A DNA stretch of 64,000 nt, taken from assembly GCF_008727715.1 (NCBI RefSeq), contig NZ_CP044218.1:5005501-5069500 (forward strand). The letters run 5' to 3'. The notes below the pieces were generated by a model. The model saw nothing but the letters and a program-made list of their open reading frames with translations, did no database searches and was not told the DNA's origin. The DNA is from Mesorhizobium terrae. Its GTDB lineage: Bacteria > Pseudomonadota > Alphaproteobacteria > Rhizobiales > Rhizobiaceae. A program made the position numbers and the translations under genes. This document shows positions 9,061 to 20,860 of the stretch, piece after piece; position 1 is the stretch's first letter; the number at the start of each line of letters is the position of its first letter.

Positions 9061-9450
9061 TTAGACGCGGCGCTTCTTGCGCGGGCGGCAACCATTGTGC
9101 GGGATCGGCGTCACGTCGCGGATCGAGGTGATGGTGAAGCCGGCGGCCTGCAGAGCGCGCAGCGCCGATTCACGACCCGAACCCGGACCGCAAACCTCGA
9201 CCTCGAGCATGCGCATGCCATGTTCCTGCGCCTTCTTGGCGACGTCCTCGGCAGCCATCTGGGCGGCGAACGGGGTCGACTTACGCGAACCCTTGAAGCC
9301 CTGGGCACCGGCCGACGACCAGGCAATCGCGTTGCCCTGCGCGTCGGAGATGGTGATCATGGTGTTGTTGAAGGTCGAGTTGACGTGAGCGACACCCGAC
9401 GAAATGTTCTTGCGTTCGCGACGACGGACGCGTGCGGCTTCCTTGGCCAT
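9061..9450 (-). CDS. rpsK: 30S ribosomal protein S11
   Basis: Platform protein of the small subunit. The 129 residues include [20 protein letters not shown] and the C-terminal signature [19 protein letters not shown], which is nearly invariant in S11. Full length. It follows rpsM by 126 bp, a spacer that holds unusual GGCAGTCGG repeats. Confidence 0.97.
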   Translation of the reverse strand: MAKEAARVRRRERKNISSGVAHVNSTFNNTMITISDAQGNAIAWSSAGAQGFKGSRKSTPFAAQMAAEDVAKKAQEHGMRMLEVEVCGPGSGRESALRALQAAGFTITSIRDVTPIPHNGCRPRKKRRV

Positions 9451-9504
9451 GGTAGTCCTTTCAGTTGATCTCTACACCGCCGTAATGCCAGCGGCTCCAC
9501 CTGG

Positions 9505-9570
9505 AAGGCAGTCGGACTTCGGCAGTCGGCAGTCGGTTTTTCCGACTGCCCGTTGCCTACTGGCGACTGC
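9505..9570. repeat. GGCAGTCGG heptamer-type repeat inside the alpha operon
   Basis: Three direct copies of GGCAGTCGG lie at about 9507, 9521 and 9528. The last forms a perfect 9-bp hairpin with CCGACTGCC (9542-9550) across a TTTTT loop, and related ACTGCC/CTACTGG pieces continue to about 9570. It fills the rpsM-rpsK spacer. Confidence 0.75.
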
Positions 9571-9576
9571 CGCCAA

Positions 9577-9945
9577 TTACTTCTTCTTACCGGCGATCGC
9601 CTTCGCCGGCCCCTTGCGGGTGCGGGCGTTGGTGTGGGTACGCTGACCGCGCACCGGCAGCGAACGACGGTGACGCAGGCCGCGGTAGCAGCCGAGGTCC
9701 ATCAGACGCTTGATGTTCATCGAGACTTCGCGACGCAGGTCGCCTTCGACCTGGTAGTCACGGTCGATCGTCTCGCGGATCTGCAGCACTTCGGCGTCGG
9801 TCAGCTGGTTGACGCGGCGCTCGGCCGGGATGCCGACCTTGTCGACGATCTCCTGGGCGAACTTCTTGCCAATGCCGTGAATGTACTGCAGCGCGATGAC
9901 GACGCGCTTGTTGGTCGGAATGTTGACGCCGGCTATACGGGCCAT
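9577..9945 (-). CDS. rpsM: 30S ribosomal protein S13
   Basis: Head protein of the small subunit that contacts the P-site tRNA and L5. The 122 residues start [20 protein letters not shown] and end with the basic tail after [20 protein letters not shown], both diagnostic. First gene of the alpha block, separated from adk by 198 bp. Confidence 0.97.
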   Translation of the reverse strand: MARIAGVNIPTNKRVVIALQYIHGIGKKFAQEIVDKVGIPAERRVNQLTDAEVLQIRETIDRDYQVEGDLRREVSMNIKRLMDLGCYRGLRHRRSLPVRGQRTHTNARTRKGPAKAIAGKKK

Positions 9946-10143
9946 GTCTTCTCTTTCTCCATCTGGGCCGGCCGACAGGGTCGAAACGGCGCTTTACGTT
10001 ATCCCGCGTCCGGTGGAGGCCGGCCCTTGCGGGGAGTTCCTGTTCAAAGCAGATGCCTTGTCCTCACGGACAAGCAAAGCTCATGCCTGATAGGGAGACG
10101 GGCCGCCATACTCCAGCAGCCCGGCCTAGTCAAGCCGATTTGT
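9946..10143 (-). promoter_or_regulatory. adk-rpsM spacer with a small hairpin
   Basis: The longest spacer inside the supercluster. It contains CTTGTCC/GGACAAG (10057-10063 with 10068-10074), a 7-bp stem with a TCAC loop and no T run. A separate alpha-operon promoter or processing site could lie here, but I see no clear -35/-10 pair. Confidence 0.35.
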
Positions 10144-10733
10144 TCACTTCTGGACAGAAGTGGCCAGAATAGCCTCGATCTGCCTGGTCACGGCGTCGAT
10201 ATCGGCCATGCCGTCGACGCCCTTCAACAGGCCCTTGGCATGATAGTAGCCGATGAGCGGCGCGGTCTTCTTGTAGTATTCGCGCAGGCGCTCTTCGAAG
10301 ATTTCCGGATTGTCGTCCTTGCGCACCGGCTGCCCGGCGGCGGCGGCCTCTTCGGCGCGCTTGACGATTCGGCCAACCAGAACCTTGTCGTCGACGACGA
10401 GTTCGATGACGGCATCAAGCTTCAGCTTGCGCTCGGACAGCATCGCCTCGACCGCGTCGGCCTGCGCCAGGGTGCGGGGATAGCCGTCGAGGATAAAACC
10501 GCCGGCGCAGTCCGGCTGATCGATCCGCTCGGCGACGATGGCGTTGACGATGGCGTCGGAGACGAGCTCGCCCGCATCCATCACTGCCTTGGCGCGCTTG
10601 CCAACTTCGGTGCCGTTCTTGACCGCGGCGCGCAACATGTCTCCGGTGGAGAGTTGCGGTATGCCGTGTTTTTCGACCAGTCGCTGCGCTTGCGTCCCCT
10701 TGCCCGCACCAGGCGGGCCAAGCAATATCAACT

Positions 10734-10737
<4 letters not shown>
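10144..10737 (-). CDS. adk: Adenylate kinase
   Basis: Converts AMP and ATP to two ADP, in the cytosol. The 197-residue protein has the P-loop [11 protein letters not shown] at residues 7-17, the AMP-binding TGDMLRAAV, the signature [13 protein letters not shown] (about 81-93), and a short LID ([16 protein letters not shown]) without the zinc cysteines, i.e. the short-form enzyme common in alphaproteobacteria. Its start overlaps the secY stop by 4 bp (ATGA), so the two are translationally coupled. Confidence 0.97.
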
Positions 10738-12074
<1,337 letters not shown>

Positions 12075-12128
12075 TCAATATCTCCGCTAGATGACGCGGG
12101 AAAGGCCCGCTTCGGGCAGCGCGTGTCA

Positions 12129-12193
12129 CCGAGCAAGGGACATAGGCTCGGCGGTGCCAAGATGCAAGCGGCCGCGTCGAGACGCGGCCGCTT
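12129..12193. promoter_or_regulatory. Strong GC-rich hairpin in the rplO-secY spacer
   Basis: AAGCGGCCGCGTC (12166-12178) and GACGCGGCCGCTT (12181-12193) are perfect complements; realistically an 11-bp stem with a 6-nt loop. A weaker CCGAGC/GCTCGG stem lies at 12129-12151. There is no T run on the minus strand, so an mRNA processing or pausing element is more likely than a terminator. Confidence 0.55.
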
Positions 12194-12205
12194 GTCAAAA
12201 CATGT

Positions 12206-12679
12206 TTACTCGGCGGCGGCCTGTTCAGGCAGCTTCACGGAACCGCCGGCCTTCTCGATCTTCTCGATGGCGGCCTTGGAGGCGCCAGCGACGTCAAACG
12301 AGAGCTTGGCCTTGAGTTCGCCGTCAGAAAGGACGCGCACGCCGTCCTTGAGGCGGCGCAGAACGCCGGCCTTGACGAGCGCTTCGCCGGTCACGACTTC
12401 CTTGCCGTCAAGCTTCTTGGCATCGATCGCCGCCTGGATGCGGGCGAGCGACACGGTGACGAAGCTCTTGGCGAAGATGTTGGTGAAGCCGCGCTTGGGC
12501 AGACGGCGGTAGAGCGGCATCTGGCCACCCTCGAAGCCGTTGATGGCAACGCCGGAACGGGCCTTCTGACCCTTCACGCCGCGGCCAGCGGTCTTGCCCG
12601 AGCCCGAGCCGATACCACGGCCAAGACGCTTCTTGGAGTGGGTGGCGCCGTCCTTGTCACGCAGATCGGTGAGTTTCAT
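12206..12679 (-). CDS. rplO: 50S ribosomal protein L15
   Basis: Late-assembling large-subunit protein. The 157 residues show the basic glycine-rich N-terminus ([20 protein letters not shown] at about 18-37) and the central [15 protein letters not shown], both L15 signatures. It is 17 bp after rpmD and upstream of secY. Confidence 0.97.
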   Translation of the reverse strand: MKLTDLRDKDGATHSKKRLGRGIGSGSGKTAGRGVKGQKARSGVAINGFEGGQMPLYRRLPKRGFTNIFAKSFVTVSLARIQAAIDAKKLDGKEVVTGEALVKAGVLRRLKDGVRVLSDGELKAKLSFDVAGASKAAIEKIEKAGGSVKLPEQAAAE

Positions 12680-12696
12680 TGGTCTTCTCCTGCGGC

Positions 12697-12894
12697 TTAC
12701 TTCTCGTCCACAACGCGGACGAGATGCTGGACGGCCGCGATCATACCGCGCACGGAAGGCGTATCTTCCAGGGTGCGCTTGCGGTGCATCTTGTTGAGGC
12801 CGAGGCCGACCAGCGTTGCGCGCTGTTCCTTCGGCCGACGGATCGGCGAGCCGATCTGCTCGACGGTGATGGTCTTGGTAGCTTGCTTGGCCAT
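12697..12894 (-). CDS. rpmD: 50S ribosomal protein L30
   Basis: Small large-subunit protein of 65 residues. It has the L30 features [20 protein letters not shown] and [20 protein letters not shown]. It lies between rpsE and rplO, the normal place in spc operons. Confidence 0.96.
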   Translation of the reverse strand: MAKQATKTITVEQIGSPIRRPKEQRATLVGLGLNKMHRKRTLEDTPSVRGMIAAVQHLVRVVDEK

Positions 12895-12918
12895 GTTCGT
12901 GGTCCTCTCAGCTATCGA

Positions 12919-13488
12919 CTATTCATCAGCCGCTACGGCATTGCCGCGGCGGGCCTGAAGGGTCGAATACTTGATACCGCGAGCGGCAGCCACATCCTTG
13001 GGATGCATCTGGCTCTTCAGCGCGTCGAAGGTGGCGCGAACCATGTTGTACGGGTTCGACGAGCCCATCGACTTGGCGACGACGTCATGCATGCCGAGCG
13101 TCTCGAAGACGGCGCGCATCGGGCCGCCGGCGATGATGCCGGTACCCTGCTTGGCGGCACGCAGCAGAACCTTGCCAGCGCCCCAACGGCCTTCGACGTC
13201 GTGGTGCAGCGTACGGCCTGAGCGCAGCGGCACGAAGATCATGTCGCGCTTGGCCGATTCAGTCGCCTTGCGGATGGCTTCCGGCACTTCGCGTGCCTTG
13301 CCATGACCGAAGCCGACGCGGCCCTTCTGGTCGCCGACGACGACGAGAGCAGCGAAGCCGAAGCGACGGCCGCCCTTCACCACCTTGGCGACGCGGTTGA
13401 TGTGTACGAGCTTGTCGACGATGCCGTCGTCGCGCTCTTCGCGGTCGCGACCGCGCTCGCGGCCGCCTTCCCTACGTTCCTGTGCCAT
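12919..13488 (-). CDS. rpsE: 30S ribosomal protein S5
   Basis: Decoding-fidelity protein at the mRNA entry site. The 189-residue product has an extended arginine/glutamate-rich N-terminus ([17 protein letters not shown]) usual in rhizobia. The double-stranded-RNA-binding-like S5 domain follows ([19 protein letters not shown], about 37-55) and then [15 protein letters not shown]. Cotranscribed with rplR and rpmD. Confidence 0.97.
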   Translation of the reverse strand: MAQERREGGRERGRDREERDDGIVDKLVHINRVAKVVKGGRRFGFAALVVVGDQKGRVGFGHGKAREVPEAIRKATESAKRDMIFVPLRSGRTLHHDVEGRWGAGKVLLRAAKQGTGIIAGGPMRAVFETLGMHDVVAKSMGSSNPYNMVRATFDALKSQMHPKDVAAARGIKYSTLQARRGNAVAADE

Positions 13489-13641
13489 ATCCTAATCCTT
13501 GTTCTTTTCCGGAAGCACGGGTTGCTGAAATGCCGGCGCCCCTTTTCGAGGTCGCCGGCGGCGAAAAACTTGCGCCTTCTGCACGATCCGTTCCGAAATG
13601 TCAGCCCCTTTTTCGAAGCCGACTTCCGGAATGGTTCGAAC

Positions 13642-14001
13642 TTAGAAGCTGAGGCCAGCCTCGCGGGCGGCTTCGGCCAGCGCCTTGACGCGGCCGTGAT
13701 AGATGTAGGCGCCGCGATCGAAGACGACTTCCTTGACGCCGGCCTTGACGGCGCGCTCGGCGACCAGCTTGCCAACGGCAGCGGCGGCGGCGGTGTCGGC
13801 ACCGGTCTTCTTGCCGGCCTTGAAGTCCTTCTCAAGCGTCGAGGCGGCGGCGATGGTGTGACCCTTCGCGTCGTCGATCACCTGGACGTAGATGTTCTTG
13901 GAGGTGCGGTGCACCGAAAGACGCGGACGGCCGTTCGAAACCGCCTTGATCTGGCGGCGAATGCGCGACGAGCGGCGCTGCGTGGCTTCCTTGGTTGCCA
14001 T
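13642..14001 (-). CDS. rplR: 50S ribosomal protein L18
   Basis: 5S-rRNA-binding protein. The right start is the ATG at 14001 ([19 protein letters not shown]), which gives the normal 119 residues; the open frame continues upstream to 14394 but overlaps rplF out of frame. The C-terminus [26 protein letters not shown] is typical. A 153-bp spacer separates it from rpsE. Confidence 0.96.
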   Translation of the reverse strand: MATKEATQRRSSRIRRQIKAVSNGRPRLSVHRTSKNIYVQVIDDAKGHTIAAASTLEKDFKAGKKTGADTAAAAAVGKLVAERAVKAGVKEVVFDRGAYIYHGRVKALAEAAREAGLSF

Positions 14002-14134
14002 AGTCGTATTCCTTGCCTTGTAAAACGGGGGTTGCCTTGTGCGGTAGGTTCTGGCCTCCCGCAGCAACACCCCGTGGCGTTGCGATAATCCAGCCTTGCC
14101 TGAAACGTCCGCGACGTTTCGGGAGCCAAGCCTG

Positions 14135-14668
14135 TTACTTCTTCTTGCCTTCCTTACGGACGATCTTCTCGCCCGCATAACGGACGCCCTTGCCCTTGTA
14201 GGGCTCGGGGCCGCGGTATTCGCGGATCTCGGCCGCGACCTGGCCGACCTGCTGCTTGTCGATGCCCGAAACGGTGATTTCGGTCGGCTTCGGCACGGTG
14301 ATCGTGATGCCCTGCGGGGTCTCATAGACCACGTCGTGCGAGAAACCGAGCGCCAGCTGCAGGTTCTTGCCCTGCATGGCAGCGCGATAACCAACGCCGG
14401 TGATCTCGAGCTTCTTCTCGAAGCCGTCCTTCACGCCGGTCAGGATGTTGACGATCTGGGTACGCGACATGCCCCACTTGGAGCGTGCGTCCTTCGACTG
14501 ATCGCGCGGTTCAACGGCGATCTGGCCGTTGTCCAGCTTGACCAGCACTTCGTCGTTGACGACGAACTTCAGCTCGCCCTTCGGGCCCTTCGCCGTGACA
14601 GTCTTGCCGTCGACCGCAGCGGTCACACCGGCAGGCACCGAGACGGGCTTCTTACCAATACGAGACAT
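14135..14668 (-). CDS. rplF: 50S ribosomal protein L6
   Basis: Large-subunit protein near the GTPase centre. The 177 residues have two L6 repeats and the C-terminal signature ([20 protein letters not shown], then [11 protein letters not shown]). Start [20 protein letters not shown] is canonical. Between rpsH (32 bp) and rplR. Confidence 0.97.
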   Translation of the reverse strand: MSRIGKKPVSVPAGVTAAVDGKTVTAKGPKGELKFVVNDEVLVKLDNGQIAVEPRDQSKDARSKWGMSRTQIVNILTGVKDGFEKKLEITGVGYRAAMQGKNLQLALGFSHDVVYETPQGITITVPKPTEITVSGIDKQQVGQVAAEIREYRGPEPYKGKGVRYAGEKIVRKEGKKK

Positions 14669-14700
14669 TTTCGCTCGTCCTTCCTATCTCAATTCGCCGA

Positions 14701-15099
14701 TCAGAAGATCTGGCAGAGAACTTCGCCGCCGACGTTCTGCTCGCGCGCTTCGTGGTCGGCCATCACGCCCTTCGGGGTCGAAAGGATGGCGATGCCGAGG
14801 CCGTTGGCGACCTGCGGGATCGACCTGGCCGAAACGTAGACGCGGCGGCCCGGCTTCGAAACACGCGAGATTTCGCGCACGACCGGATTGCCGTCGAAGT
14901 ACTTCAACTCAATCTCGATTTCCGACTTGCCGTTCTCGAAATCGGTCTGGCTGTAGTCGCGGATGTAACCTTCCGACTTCAGCACGTCGAGAACACGGGC
15001 GCGCAGACGCGAAGCCGGCGTCGACACGGTCGACTTCTTACGGCCATAGGCGTTGCGGATGCGGGTCAGCATATCGCCGAGAGGATCGCTCAATGACAT
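14701..15099 (-). CDS. rpsH: 30S ribosomal protein S8
   Basis: Central-domain small-subunit protein; in E. coli it is the autogenous repressor of the spc operon at the rplE site, though whether that applies here is unknown. The 132 residues contain the N-terminal [20 protein letters not shown] and the C-terminal [20 protein letters not shown], the S8 signatures. Confidence 0.97.
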   Translation of the reverse strand: MSLSDPLGDMLTRIRNAYGRKKSTVSTPASRLRARVLDVLKSEGYIRDYSQTDFENGKSEIEIELKYFDGNPVVREISRVSKPGRRVYVSARSIPQVANGLGIAILSTPKGVMADHEAREQNVGGEVLCQIF

Positions 15100-15111
15100 A
15101 GTATGTCCTCC

Positions 15112-15417
15112 TTACCAGCTCGACTTGACCAGGCCCGGGATCTGGCCGGTATTGCCGAGATCGCGAAGCGCGATGCGCGAGACCTTGAGCTTGCGATAGA
15201 AGGCGCGCGGACGGCCCGTGACTTCGCAGCGGTTACGGATGCGGATCTTGGCCGAATTGCGCGGCAGGGCCGCGAGCTTCAGCTGGGCGCGGAAGCGCTC
15301 GTCCATCGGCTTGGACTGGTCCATGACGATGTCCTTGAGGGCCTTACGCTTGGCAGCGTACTGGTCCACAAGCTTGCGGCGCCGGTTGTTCTTTTCGACT
15401 GAGCTGGTCTTTGCCAT
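15112..15417 (-). CDS. rpsN: 30S ribosomal protein S14
   Basis: Head protein of the small subunit. At 101 residues, without zinc-binding cysteines, it is the long zinc-independent type. Signatures: [20 protein letters not shown] and the C-terminal [11 protein letters not shown]. It is 12 bp upstream of rpsH in the operon. Confidence 0.97.
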   Translation of the reverse strand: MAKTSSVEKNNRRRKLVDQYAAKRKALKDIVMDQSKPMDERFRAQLKLAALPRNSAKIRIRNRCEVTGRPRAFYRKLKVSRIALRDLGNTGQIPGLVKSSW

Positions 15418-15444
15418 TTCAGATTTTTCCTTTGCTCGCTGCCG

Positions 15445-16014
15445 TTACTGGCGGAAGGGGAAGTTGAAGGCCTTGAGCAATGCCCTGGCCTCGTCGTCCG
15501 TCTTCGCAGTCGTACAAACGATGATGTCCATGCCCCAGATCTGATCGACCTTGTCGTAGTTGATCTCCGGGAACACGATGTGCTCCTTGATGCCCATGGC
15601 GTAGTTGCCGCGGCCATCGAAGCTCTTCGGGTTCAGGCCGCGGAAGTCGCGAACGCGCGGCAGCGCGATGTTGACCAGGCGGTCCAGGAACTCATACATG
15701 CGCTCCTTGCGAAGCGTCACCTTGGTGCCGATCGGCATGTTCTCGCGAACCTTGAAGCCGGCGATCGACTTGCGGGCGCGGGTGATGACCGGCTTCTGAC
15801 CAGCGATCAGCGCCAAGTCCTCGGCGGCGACCGAAGGCTTCTTGGAATCGCCCGTGGCTTCGCCGACACCCATGTTCAGCACGATCTTGTCGAGACGCGG
15901 GATCTGCATCTCGTTGTCGTACTTGAACTGCTCCAGCAGCGCCTTCTTGATGGTCTCGTTGTAGACCTGCTTCAAGCGCGGCGTGTTCTGCGCGGTTTGT
16001 GCTGCCTTAGCCAT
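15445..16014 (-). CDS. rplE: 50S ribosomal protein L5
   Basis: 5S-rRNA-binding protein of the central protuberance. The 189 residues include the L5 signature [17 protein letters not shown] (about 37-53) and [15 protein letters not shown]. The start overlaps the rplX stop by 8 bp, indicating translational coupling. Confidence 0.97.
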   Translation of the reverse strand: MAKAAQTAQNTPRLKQVYNETIKKALLEQFKYDNEMQIPRLDKIVLNMGVGEATGDSKKPSVAAEDLALIAGQKPVITRARKSIAGFKVRENMPIGTKVTLRKERMYEFLDRLVNIALPRVRDFRGLNPKSFDGRGNYAMGIKEHIVFPEINYDKVDQIWGMDIIVCTTAKTDDEARALLKAFNFPFRQ

Positions 16015-16321
16015 TGATGACTTCTCCCGAGCGCTTGGCGACTCGTACCTTCTTGCCGTCCTTCTCGAGCTTGAAGCCGACGCGGGTCGGCTTGCCGTCC
16101 TTGGGGTCGGCGATCGCGAGGTTCGAGAGGTGGATCGGTGCCTCTTTCCTGATCAGGCCGCCTTCCTGCGCCTGGGTCTGGCGCTGGTGGCGAACCACGA
16201 TGTTGATGCCGCGCACAATGGCCGTGTCTTCCTTCGGCTGCACGGACAGGACTTCGCCGGAGCGGCCCTTGTCCTTGCCGGAAAGCACGACGACCTTGTC
16301 GCCTTTGCGGATCTTCTGCAT
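16007..16321 (-). CDS. rplX: 50S ribosomal protein L24
   Basis: Assembly-initiator protein of the large subunit. The 104 residues carry a KOW motif at the N-terminus ([20 protein letters not shown]) and [11 protein letters not shown]. It is 12 bp after rplN and overlaps rplE by 8 bp. Confidence 0.97.
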   Translation of the reverse strand: MQKIRKGDKVVVLSGKDKGRSGEVLSVQPKEDTAIVRGINIVVRHQRQTQAQEGGLIRKEAPIHLSNLAIADPKDGKPTRVGFKLEKDGKKVRVAKRSGEVING

Positions 16322-16333
16322 TGTTCCGGCTCC

Positions 16334-16702
16334 TTACAGCACTTCAGGCGCGAGCGAGATGATCTTCATGTGGTTCTTGGCGCGAAGCTCGCGCGGAACC
16401 GGCCCGAAGATACGCGTGCCCACAGGCTCTTTCTTGTTGTCGACGAGAACGGCCGCGTTCTTGTCGAAACGGATCACGCTGCCGTCGGGGCGACGGATGT
16501 CCTTGGCGGTGCGTACGACGACCGCCTTCATCACATCACCCTTCTTCACGCGGCCGCGCGGAATGGCTTCCTTGATCGACACCACGATGATGTCGCCGAC
16601 GGAAGCGTATTTCCGCTTCGAGCCGCCCAGCACCTTGATGCACATGACACGACGGGCGCCGGAATTATCCGCGACGTCGAGGTTTGTTTGCATCTGAATC
16701 AT
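16334..16702 (-). CDS. rplN: 50S ribosomal protein L14
   Basis: Intersubunit-bridge protein. The 122 residues are highly conserved: [20 protein letters not shown] at the start, and [19 protein letters not shown] near the end. First gene after rpsQ, with a 73-bp spacer. Confidence 0.97.
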   Translation of the reverse strand: MIQMQTNLDVADNSGARRVMCIKVLGGSKRKYASVGDIIVVSIKEAIPRGRVKKGDVMKAVVVRTAKDIRRPDGSVIRFDKNAAVLVDNKKEPVGTRIFGPVPRELRAKNHMKIISLAPEVL

Positions 16703-16775
16703 GACTGGCCGCCTTCTTCTTCTCTAACGGGACAGGCTGAAAAGCCCCTCCCCGGTCTGTCCAAAATTCGTTCGA

Positions 16776-17015
16776 TTACGCCTGCTCAGGGGTAATGACG
16801 ACCCAGCGCTTATCCTTGGAAATCGGCTTCGATTCCTGGATGGACACCTGGTCGCCCACCTTGTGGGCGTTGTTTTCGTCATGCGCCTTGTACTTCTTCG
16901 ACATGCGCACGGTCTTCTTCATCACCGGATGGGTGAAGCGACGCTCGACCTTGACGACGACCGTCTTCTCGTTCTTGTCGCTGACGACGGTGCCCTGCAA
17001 AATGCGCTTCGGCAT
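16776..17015 (-). CDS. rpsQ: 30S ribosomal protein S17
   Basis: Primary 16S-rRNA-binding protein. The 79 residues start [20 protein letters not shown] and contain the signature [19 protein letters not shown]. It is 11 bp after rpmC. Confidence 0.97.
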   Translation of the reverse strand: MPKRILQGTVVSDKNEKTVVVKVERRFTHPVMKKTVRMSKKYKAHDENNAHKVGDQVSIQESKPISKDKRWVVITPEQA

Positions 17016-17026
17016 GATTTTCGTCC

Positions 17027-17227
17027 TTAAGCCTTCTTGCCGGCCGATTTCTCGGCGGCGATGGTCTTGATGCGGGCGATGTCCTTGCGGACTTCCTTCA
17101 CACGCGCGGTCTTTTCGAGCTGGCCCGTCGCCTTCTGGAAGCGCAGGTTGAACTGCTCCTTCTTCAGCGCGGCAAGATCGGTGTCGAGTTCATCGACGGT
17201 CTTCATTCTGATATCGGCGGCTTTCAT
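17027..17227 (-). CDS. rpmC: 50S ribosomal protein L29
   Basis: Helical large-subunit protein near the exit tunnel, part of the trigger-factor/SRP docking area. The 66 residues contain the core signature [20 protein letters not shown] and the following [10 protein letters not shown]. It is 15 bp after rplP. Confidence 0.96.
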   Translation of the reverse strand: MKAADIRMKTVDELDTDLAALKKEQFNLRFQKATGQLEKTARVKEVRKDIARIKTIAAEKSAGKKA

Positions 17228-17242
17228 CGCAACAGCCCTTTC

Positions 17243-17656
17243 TTATTCAGCGATGCGCTGTACGAAGCGCGTCTTGACCGAGAGCTTGGCTGCACCGAGG
17301 CGCAGGGCCTCGCGAGCGATTTCTTCCGACACGCCGTCGATCTCAAACATGACGCGACCCGGCTTGACGCGGCAAGCCCAGTAGTCGACCGCGCCCTTAC
17401 CCTTACCCATGCGGACTTCGGTCGGCTTCGAGGTGACCGGAACGTCCGGGAACACGCGGATCCACACCCGGCCGGCGCGCTTCATCTCGCGGGTGATCGC
17501 GCGGCGGGCCGCCTCGATCTCACGCGCGGTGACGCGGTTCGGCTCCAGCGCCTTCAGACCGAAGCCGCCGAAATCCAGGTTGGTGCCGCCCTTCGCGGTG
17601 CCGTGGATGCGGCCCTTGAACTGCTTACGGAACTTTGTGCGCTTTGGCTGCAGCAT
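17243..17656 (-). CDS. rplP: 50S ribosomal protein L16
   Basis: A-site tRNA-accommodation protein. The 137 residues begin [19 protein letters not shown] and include [20 protein letters not shown] and [18 protein letters not shown], both diagnostic. The conserved arginine hydroxylation region is intact. Confidence 0.97.
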   Translation of the reverse strand: MLQPKRTKFRKQFKGRIHGTAKGGTNLDFGGFGLKALEPNRVTAREIEAARRAITREMKRAGRVWIRVFPDVPVTSKPTEVRMGKGKGAVDYWACRVKPGRVMFEIDGVSEEIAREALRLGAAKLSVKTRFVQRIAE

Positions 17657-17683
17657 CGTTCTAACTCCAAATTCCTATGCCAA

Positions 17684-18406
17684 TCAGGCGTTTTCGCGAC
17701 GACGGCTGCGCTCGGAGCGCTCACCGCCCTGCGAATGATCGCCTTCGGTGGCACGACGTTCCGAGGCCATCGGGTCGTGCTCGAGAATCTCGCCCTTGAA
17801 CACCCACACCTTGACGCCGCAGATGCCATAGGCGGTCTGGGCTTCGGCGGTGCCGTAGTCGACATCGGCGCGCAGCGTATGCAGCGGCACGCGGCCTTCA
17901 CGGTACCATTCCATGCGAGCGATTTCGGCGCCGCCGAGACGGCCCGAGCAGTTGATGCGGATGCCTTCGGCACCGAGACGCATGGCCGACTGCACGGCGC
18001 GCTTCATGGCGCGACGGAAGGCGATGCGGCGCTCGAGCTGCTGGGCGATCGACTGCGCGACCAGCGTCGCGTCGATTTCCGGCTTGCGCACTTCAACGAT
18101 GTTGAGGTGCGTTTCGGACTGCGTCATCTCGGTCAGCTTCTTGCGGAGCTTCTCGATGTCGGCGCCCTTCTTGCCGATGATCAGGCCAGGGCGCGCGGCG
18201 TGGATGGTGACGCGGCACTTCTTGTGCGGACGCTCGATGACGATCTTCGAGATCGCGGCCTGCTTGAGTTCCTTCTCAAGATACTCGCGGATCTTGAGGT
18301 CCTCGTGCAGCAGCTTGCCGTATTCGCCGGTGTTCGCGTACCAACGCGAGTCCCAGGTGCGGTTGATGCCGAGACGGAGACCGATCGGATTGATTTTCTG
18401 GCCCAT
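17684..18406 (-). CDS. rpsC: 30S ribosomal protein S3
   Basis: mRNA-entry-channel helicase component of the small subunit. The 240 residues start [20 protein letters not shown], have a type-II KH domain ([20 protein letters not shown] at about 69-88) and the S3 C-terminal domain, then a charged tail ([20 protein letters not shown]). Start and rplV stop share one base. Confidence 0.97.
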   Translation of the reverse strand: MGQKINPIGLRLGINRTWDSRWYANTGEYGKLLHEDLKIREYLEKELKQAAISKIVIERPHKKCRVTIHAARPGLIIGKKGADIEKLRKKLTEMTQSETHLNIVEVRKPEIDATLVAQSIAQQLERRIAFRRAMKRAVQSAMRLGAEGIRINCSGRLGGAEIARMEWYREGRVPLHTLRADVDYGTAEAQTAYGICGVKVWVFKGEILEHDPMASERRATEGDHSQGGERSERSRRRENA

Positions 18407-18795
18407 TATGCGGCCTCCCCTTTCTCTTCAACCTCACGAACGACGATCGTGAGATGCGAAAACGGCTTCTCGATGCGGCTGGCGCGACCACGGCCACGAG
18501 CGTGGAAACGCTTCATGACGATCGACTTGCCGACATAGGCCTCGGCCACGATCAGGGCGTCGACGTCGAGGTCGTGGTTGTTTTCCGCATTGGCGATCGC
18601 CGATTCCAGCGTCTTCTTGACGGTTCCCGAAATGCGCTTGCGCGAGAATTCCAGGTCGTTGAGCGCTGTAGCAACCTTCTTGCCGCGGATCATCGCAGCA
18701 ACCAGGTTCAGCTTCTGCGGGCTGACGCGGATCGTGCGCAGAACGGCACGTGCCTCGTTGTCAGCAAGCCTGCGCGGAGCTTTGGCCTTGCCCAT
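18406..18795 (-). CDS. rplV: 50S ribosomal protein L22
   Basis: Exit-tunnel protein whose beta-hairpin reaches the macrolide site. The 129 residues show [19 protein letters not shown] and the C-terminal [20 protein letters not shown]. No unusual insertion is visible in the hairpin. Between rpsS (2 bp) and rpsC (1-bp overlap). Confidence 0.97.
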   Translation of the reverse strand: MGKAKAPRRLADNEARAVLRTIRVSPQKLNLVAAMIRGKKVATALNDLEFSRKRISGTVKKTLESAIANAENNHDLDVDALIVAEAYVGKSIVMKRFHARGRGRASRIEKPFSHLTIVVREVEEKGEAA

Positions 18796-18797
18796 CG

Positions 18798-19076
18798 TTA
18801 TTTCCTCTTCGCCTTCTTATCCGCGCCGTGACCGTAATAGGTCCGGGTCGGAGCGAATTCACCGAACTTGTGGCCGACCATGTCCTCGTTCACCGAGACC
18901 GGGACGTGCTTCTGGCCGTTGTAGACACCGAAGGTGAGGCCGACAAACTGCGGCAGGATGGTGGAGCGGCGGCTCCACATCTTGATCACCTCACTGCGAC
19001 CACCTTCACGAACCTTGTCCACCTTCTTGAGAAGGTAGCCGTCGATGAAGGGGCCTTTCCAAACCGAACGAGTCAC
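18798..19076 (-). CDS. rpsS: 30S ribosomal protein S19
   Basis: Head protein contacting S13. The 92 residues begin [20 protein letters not shown] and contain [19 protein letters not shown], both S19 signatures. It is 16 bp after rplB. Confidence 0.97.
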   Translation of the reverse strand: MTRSVWKGPFIDGYLLKKVDKVREGGRSEVIKMWSRRSTILPQFVGLTFGVYNGQKHVPVSVNEDMVGHKFGEFAPTRTYYGHGADKKAKRK

Positions 19077-19092
19077 TTGGCGTTACCTCTTC

Positions 19093-19926
19093 TTAGCTCT
19101 TGCGCTGATGGCGCGAGCGCACGATGAATTTATCGGTCGCCTTGTTGGACCGCGTCTTCTTGCCCTTGGTGGGCTTGCCCCACGGGGTAACCGGATGACG
19201 GCCACCCGAGGTGCGGCCTTCACCACCGCCGTGCGGATGGTCGACCGGGTTCATGGCAACGCCGCGGTTGTGCGGGCGCTTGCCACGCCACACGGTGCGG
19301 CCGGCCTTGCCGTCGTTGATGTTGCCGTGGTCGGGGTTCGACACGGCGCCGACGGTGGCAAGGCACGAGCCATGCACGATGCGCTGCTCGCCCGAGTTGA
19401 GGCGCAGGATCGCCATGCCCTGGTCACGACCGACGAGCTGGGCATAGGCGCCAGCCGAACGGGCGACCTGGCCGCCCTTGCCGGGCTTCAGCTCGATGTT
19501 GTGGACGATGGTGCCCACCGGCATCGACGAAAGCGGCATCGCATTGCCGGGCTTCACATCGACCGCTTCGCCGGCCACGATCTTGTCTCCGGCCTGCAGA
19601 CGCTGCGGGGCGATGATGTAGTTCAGCTCGCCGTCCTCATACTTGATGAGAGCGATGAAGGCGGTGCGGTTCGGGTCGTATTCCAGACGCTCGACCGTGC
19701 CGACCACGTCGAACTTGCGACGCTTGAAGTCGATGATGCGGTACGAACGCTTGTGACCGCCGCCGATGAAGCGGGCCGTGATGCGACCGTAGTTGTTGCG
19801 GCCGCCCGACTTGGTCAGACCTTCGGTCAGGCCCTTGACGGGCTTGCCCTTGTAGAGGCCCGAGCGGTCGACGATGACCAGCTGGCGGGTGCTCGGCGTT
19901 ACCGGGTTAAATTTCTTCAGTGCCAT
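19093..19926 (-). CDS. rplB: 50S ribosomal protein L2
   Basis: Core large-subunit protein needed for subunit association and peptidyl transfer. The 277 residues include [20 protein letters not shown] (about 44-63) and the catalytically important [20 protein letters not shown] near residue 225. It is 23 bp after rplW. Confidence 0.97.
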   Translation of the reverse strand: MALKKFNPVTPSTRQLVIVDRSGLYKGKPVKGLTEGLTKSGGRNNYGRITARFIGGGHKRSYRIIDFKRRKFDVVGTVERLEYDPNRTAFIALIKYEDGELNYIIAPQRLQAGDKIVAGEAVDVKPGNAMPLSSMPVGTIVHNIELKPGKGGQVARSAGAYAQLVGRDQGMAILRLNSGEQRIVHGSCLATVGAVSNPDHGNINDGKAGRTVWRGKRPHNRGVAMNPVDHPHGGGEGRTSGGRHPVTPWGKPTKGKKTRSNKATDKFIVRSRHQRKS

Positions 19927-19949
19927 TGTCGTTGTCCTCGCGGCCTAGC

Positions 19950-20243
19950 TCAGAGACCCGTCGCGACGTCGATCGACTGGCCATCGGCCAGCGTCACAAC
20001 TGCTCGCTTGACGTCGCCCTGGCGGCCGATCGTGCCGCGGAAGCGCTTCACCTTGCCCTTGCGGACGAGCGTGTTCACAGCCATCACCTTCACGCCGAAC
20101 AGCGCTTCGACGGCTGCCTTGATCTCCGGCTTCGACGCCTTCTTGGCGACGTTGAAGACCACCTGGTTCTGCTCGGACGCCATGGTCGACTTTTCGGTGA
20201 TCGCCGGCGAGACGATCACATCGTAATGACGAAGGTCGGTCAT
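19950..20243 (-). CDS. rplW: 50S ribosomal protein L23
   Basis: Tunnel-exit protein and docking site for trigger factor and SRP. The 97 residues include [20 protein letters not shown] and the RNA-binding [20 protein letters not shown]. Its start overlaps the rplD stop by 4 bp (coupled translation). Confidence 0.97.
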   Translation of the reverse strand: MTDLRHYDVIVSPAITEKSTMASEQNQVVFNVAKKASKPEIKAAVEALFGVKVMAVNTLVRKGKVKRFRGTIGRQGDVKRAVVTLADGQSIDVATGL

Positions 20244-20860
20244 TTGAAGCGCTCCTCGAGAGCCTCGACGGCGGCCTTGGAAAGGACCAGCGTGCCGCGG
20301 CGCAGAATGTCGTAGACGTTGATGCCCTGGATCGGCAGTACGTCGATGTTCGGAATGTTGGCAGCGGCCCGCTTGAAGCCCTGGTCGAGCTCGGCACCGC
20401 CGATGAACAGGGCATTGGTCAGGCCGAGCGTCGCGAAATTCGCGACCAGCGCCTTGGTCTTGGCTTCAGCCAGCTTCAGCTCGTCGACCACGATGATCGA
20501 GGAAGCCTTGGCCTTGGCCGACAGCGCATGCTTGAGGCCGAGCGCACGGACCTTCTTGGGAAGGTCATGCTCATGGCTGCGGGCAACCGGGCCGTGGGCC
20601 TTGCCGCCGCCGCGGAACTGCGGAGCGCGAGCCGAATGGTGACGGGCGCGGCCCGTACCCTTCTGCTTGTACATCTTGGCGCCGGTGCGGGCGATGTCCG
20701 CGCGGCCCTTCGCCTGATGCGTGCCCTGCTGCTTCTTGGCGAGCTGCCAGCGCACGACGCGCTGCAGGATGTCTTCGCGCGGCTCCAGGCCGAAGATCTC
20801 TTCCGAGAGCTTCACCTTGCCGGCGTCCTTGCCGCCGAGGGTGGTGATCTTGAGGTCCAT
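20240..20860 (-). CDS. rplD: 50S ribosomal protein L4
   Basis: Tunnel-constriction protein; in E. coli also the S10-operon autoregulator, a role not testable from this sequence. The 206 residues show [20 protein letters not shown] and [20 protein letters not shown], the extended-loop signature. It is overlapped by one base by rplC and by 4 bp by rplW. Confidence 0.97.
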   Translation of the reverse strand: MDLKITTLGGKDAGKVKLSEEIFGLEPREDILQRVVRWQLAKKQQGTHQAKGRADIARTGAKMYKQKGTGRARHHSARAPQFRGGGKAHGPVARSHEHDLPKKVRALGLKHALSAKAKASSIIVVDELKLAEAKTKALVANFATLGLTNALFIGGAELDQGFKRAAANIPNIDVLPIQGINVYDILRRGTLVLSKAAVEALEERFK

